From: Nocardia aobensis NBRC 100429 | GTDB lineage: Bacteria; Actinomycetota; Actinomycetes; Mycobacteriales; Mycobacteriaceae | Length of the DNA stretch: 32,825 nucleotides | Direction: 5' to 3' | NCBI RefSeq assembly: GCF_000308375.1 | Contig: NZ_BAFQ01000130.1 | Coordinates: 1 to 32,825, forward strand | Shown: positions 30,477 to 32,825 of the stretch, one piece after another | How the letters are laid out: each line of letters starts with the position of its first letter | Numbering within the stretch: position 1 is the first letter of the stretch | The notes under the pieces: generated by a model | What the model saw: only the letters and a program-made list of their open reading frames with translations | The model's database searches: none | Told to the model about the DNA's origin: nothing | Translations under genes and position numbers: made by a program

Positions 30477-32825
30477 CTAGGCGTCGATCGCATCGGGTTC
30501 GGCCGCTTCCTCGGCCTCTCCCCCACCGCGGATCGAATACAGCAGTCCGTCCAGCTCATCGGGTTTGACGAGCACGTCGCGCGCCTTGGAGCCCTCGCTC
30601 GGGCCGACCACGCCACGGGTCTCCATCAGATCCATCAGGCGGCCCGCTTTGGCGAATCCGACGCGCAGCTTGCGCTGCAGCATCGAGGTGGAACCGAACT
30701 GCGAGGTGACGACCAGTTCGACGGCCTGCAGGAAGACATCGAGATCGTCGCCGATATCCGGGTCGACGTCCTTCTTCTCCCCGGCCTTCGCCGTGGTGAC
30801 ACCTTCCTGGTACTCGGGTTCGGCCTGATTCTTGGCGAAGTCGACGACGGCCTGGATCTCCTCGTCGGAGATGAACGCACCCTGCAACCGCGTCGGCTTG
30901 GACGCGCCCATCGGCAGGAACAGGCCGTCGCCCATACCGATCAACTTCTCCGCACCCGGCTGATCCAGGATGACCCGCGAGTCGGTGAGCGACGAGGTCG
31001 CGAACGCCAGCCGGGAGGGAACGTTGGTCTTGATCAGGCCGGTCACCACGTCCACCGAGGGCCGCTGGGTCGCCAGCACCAGATGGATACCGGCCGCGCG
31101 CGCCTTCTGGGTGATGCGCACGATGGCGTCCTCGACGTCGCGCGGCGCGGTCATCATCAGATCGGCCAGCTCGTCGACGATCGCCAGGATGTAGGGGTAG
31201 GGCCGGTACACGCGCTCGCTGCCCAGCGGTGTGGTGATCTGGCCCGATTTCACCTTCTTGTTGAAATCGTCGATATGGCGGACCTTGCTGGCCTGCATGT
31301 CCTGATATCGCTGTTCCATCTCCTCCACCAGCCAGGCCAGCGCGGCGGCGGCCTTCTTCGGCTGGGTGATGATGGGCGTGATCAGATGCGGAATGCCCTC
31401 GTACGGAGTGAGTTCCACCATCTTCGGATCGATGAGGATCATCCGCACCTCGTCCGGGGTGGCGCGGCCCAGCAGCGAGACCAGCATCGAGTTGACGAAA
31501 CTCGACTTACCCGAACCGGTGGAACCGGCGACCAGCAGATGTGGCATCTTCGCCAGATTCGCGGAGACGAATTCGCCCTCGATGTTCTTCCCGAGTCCGA
31601 TCACCAACGGGTGGTGGTCGTTTCGCGTGGAGGGCGCCTTGAGCACATCCGCCAGGCGGACCAGCTCACGGTCGGCGTTGGGCACCTCGATACCGACCGC
31701 CGACTTGCCCGGGATCGGTGCGAGCAAACGCACATTCTCGGTGGCCACCGCATAGGCGATATTGCGCGCCAGGGCGGTGATCTTCTCGACCTTCACACCG
31801 GGCCCGAGTTCGACCTCGTATCGGGTGACCGTCGGACCGCGGACGAAACCGGTGACCGCCGCGTCGATCTTGAACTGCACCAGCACCTCGGTGATCGCCT
31901 CGATCATCGATTCGTTGGCGGCGCTGCGCTTCTTCGGCGGATCACCGTCGGTCAGCAGCGTCAGCGGCGGCAGCTGATAGTCGCCGTCGACCTCGCGATC
32001 GGTGACGAATTCCAGCTGCTGCGCGGGCGGCGGCTCGGGTGTCTGATCGACGACCTTGGGCGCCTTGCGCGTCTTGGGTTTGGCTGCGGGAGGCGGTGTT
32101 TCGTCCGCCTCGGCGATATCCTTCGCATCGCGCAGCGGCGGTTCGCCGAGGACCTCGGTGACCGCGTCGGCACCGCCGAATTCGTCGGCCGGGTAGTTCT
32201 CCTCCGGGGTACGGCCGCGCCGCGACGAACGGCTCTTGTGCACCGGAAAACCGTCGGCGTCATAGTTTTCCGGGTCGTAGAGCCCGTATTGCCCGTCGTC
32301 GTCGGCGAATTCGGCATCGGGCAGGCCGAACAGCTCGCGCAGCCGATGCGGAACCTCACGCACCGTCGTACCGGTCACCAGCAGCAGCCCGAAGAGCATG
32401 GCCAGCAACAACAACGGCACCGCCAGCCACGCGGTGAGCCCGTTGCGCAGCGGCCCGCCCAGCACGTAGCCGACGAAACCCGCCGCGTGGGCGCGCCCCT
32501 GCGCATCGGCCGGCGCGCCCGCGAAGATATGCCAGATTCCCAGCGCAGGCAGACCCACCAGCAACCCGCCGAGGACCAGCCGGGGCCGGATCTCGGGCCG
32601 CGGTTCGGTGCGCATCAGCACCACCGCGATACCGGAGGCCACGAAAGGCAGGACGGCCGCGGCGGATCCGGCGATCGCGCGCACCGCGGTGTCGACCCAG
32701 TGCCCCACCGGGCCGCCCGCCGACAACCAGACCGCTGCCGCGATGACGACGCTGAAAGCGACCAGCGCCAACGCGATTCCGTCGCGGCGGTGACCGTGTT
32801 CGATCTCCCCCGCGCGGCTGATGGT
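30477..32825 (-). CDS. ftsK: DNA translocase FtsK (5' end outside the window)
   Basis: Septal DNA pump that clears and resolves chromosomes at division. 782 residues are visible; the frame is open to the window edge, so the N-terminus is missing. Visible numbering: about four membrane spans in 20-155, an acidic/Pro-rich linker (165-270), the alpha/beta motor with Walker A GSTGSGKSS (434-442) and Walker B ILAIVDE (546-552), and a C-terminal gamma winged helix (about 693-758) that reads orientation sequences, followed by an acidic tail. A TTG at 32771 is an internal codon rather than the start, because TISRAGEIEHGHRRDGIA precedes it in frame. Corresponds to Rv2748c. Confidence 0.96.
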   Translation of the reverse strand, partial: TISRAGEIEHGHRRDGIALALVAFSVVIAAAVWLSAGGPVGHWVDTAVRAIAGSAAAVLPFVASGIAVVLMRTEPRPEIRPRLVLGGLLVGLPALGIWHIFAGAPADAQGRAHAAGFVGYVLGGPLRNGLTAWLAVPLLLLAMLFGLLLVTGTTVREVPHRLRELFGLPDAEFADDDGQYGLYDPENYDADGFPVHKSRSSRRGRTPEENYPADEFGGADAVTEVLGEPPLRDAKDIAEADETPPPAAKPKTRKAPKVVDQTPEPPPAQQLEFVTDREVDGDYQLPPLTLLTDGDPPKKRSAANESMIEAITEVLVQFKIDAAVTGFVRGPTVTRYEVELGPGVKVEKITALARNIAYAVATENVRLLAPIPGKSAVGIEVPNADRELVRLADVLKAPSTRNDHHPLVIGLGKNIEGEFVSANLAKMPHLLVAGSTGSGKSSFVNSMLVSLLGRATPDEVRMILIDPKMVELTPYEGIPHLITPIITQPKKAAAALAWLVEEMEQRYQDMQASKVRHIDDFNKKVKSGQITTPLGSERVYRPYPYILAIVDELADLMMTAPRDVEDAIVRITQKARAAGIHLVLATQRPSVDVVTGLIKTNVPSRLAFATSSLTDSRVILDQPGAEKLIGMGDGLFLPMGASKPTRLQGAFISDEEIQAVVDFAKNQAEPEYQEGVTTAKAGEKKDVDPDIGDDLDVFLQAVELVVTSQFGSTSMLQRKLRVGFAKAGRLMDLMETRGVVGPSEGSKARDVLVKPDELDGLLYSIRGGGEAEEAAEPDAIDA

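Noticed and set aside
30453..30484. Inverted ACGCCTA/TAGGCGT between the PPOX gene and ftsK as a terminator.
   Set aside because: Only a 7-bp stem with an 18-base loop, overlapping the ftsK stop; too weak to call.
1..32825. Signs of a mobile element, prophage, CRISPR array, biosynthetic cluster or antiphage island.
   Set aside because: Gene order is the conserved chromosomal core of Mycobacteriales; no transposase, integrase, direct-repeat boundary or spacer array was seen.

Overview
The window is about 32.8 kb of very GC-rich DNA, densely packed with genes. The gene order points to Mycobacteriales, most likely Nocardia or a close relative such as Rhodococcus. From left to right it follows the M. 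tuberculosis Rv2725c-Rv2748c neighbourhood: hflX, dapF, miaA, an Rv2728c-like gene, an Rv2731-like DUF349 gene, an Rv2732c-like membrane protein, miaB, recX, recA, DUF3046 (Rv2738c-like), a glycosyltransferase (Rv2739c-like), the pspM/pspA/clgR stress genes, cinA/pncC, pgsA, argA and ftsK. A gluABCD glutamate importer sits between miaB and recX, as I recall it doing in Corynebacterium. The genus is inference; the gene identities come from motifs and remembered family sequences, not from a search.

Layout. 1-6150 (minus strand): an acyltransferase, then hflX, preceded by a tightly coupled operon Rv2728c-like > miaA > TrmH-like > dapF, joined by four-base start/stop overlaps. 6.3-8.4 kb (plus): a DUF349 protein and a deazaflavin-dependent oxidoreductase. 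8.4-10.7 kb (minus): miaB followed by a membrane-protein gene that carries a frameshift. 10.9-14.3 kb (plus): gluABCD. 14.5-18.4 kb (minus): two small membrane proteins, then recA-recX. 18.5-21.1 kb: a double-domain Lrp/AsnC regulator divergent from a DHA2-type MFS exporter. 21.2-24.3 kb (minus): an NTF2/SnoaL protein, DUF3046, a glycosyltransferase, a PIG-L deacetylase and a 57-residue membrane protein. 24.5-28.5 kb (minus): pspM, pspA, clgR, pncC, pgsA. 28.6-30.4 kb (plus): argA, a YCII-like protein, a second NTF2-like protein and a PPOX/F420 oxidoreductase. 30.5 kb to the end (minus): ftsK, whose 5' end lies outside the window.

Functional themes are tRNA and ribosome maintenance (miaA, miaB, hflX, TrmH-like), DNA repair (recA-recX), envelope stress (clgR-pspA-pspM), lysine/peptidoglycan and arginine precursors (dapF, argA), phospholipid synthesis (pgsA) and chromosome segregation (ftsK).

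The most unusual item is recX. It encodes about 674 residues, several times the usual size. It has a long, repeat-bearing, disordered N-terminal half and three copies of the C-terminal RecX helical module. Other points worth checking are a one-base frameshift in the Rv2732c-like gene, a probable ATT start codon in the PIG-L gene, a MerR-type operator with no MerR gene nearby, recurrent TAnnnT boxes placed for leaderless transcription, two DNA-damage control elements upstream of recA, and a 24-bp tandem repeat. No rRNA, tRNA, CRISPR array, insertion sequence or prophage was seen, and no gap between genes exceeds 300 bases.
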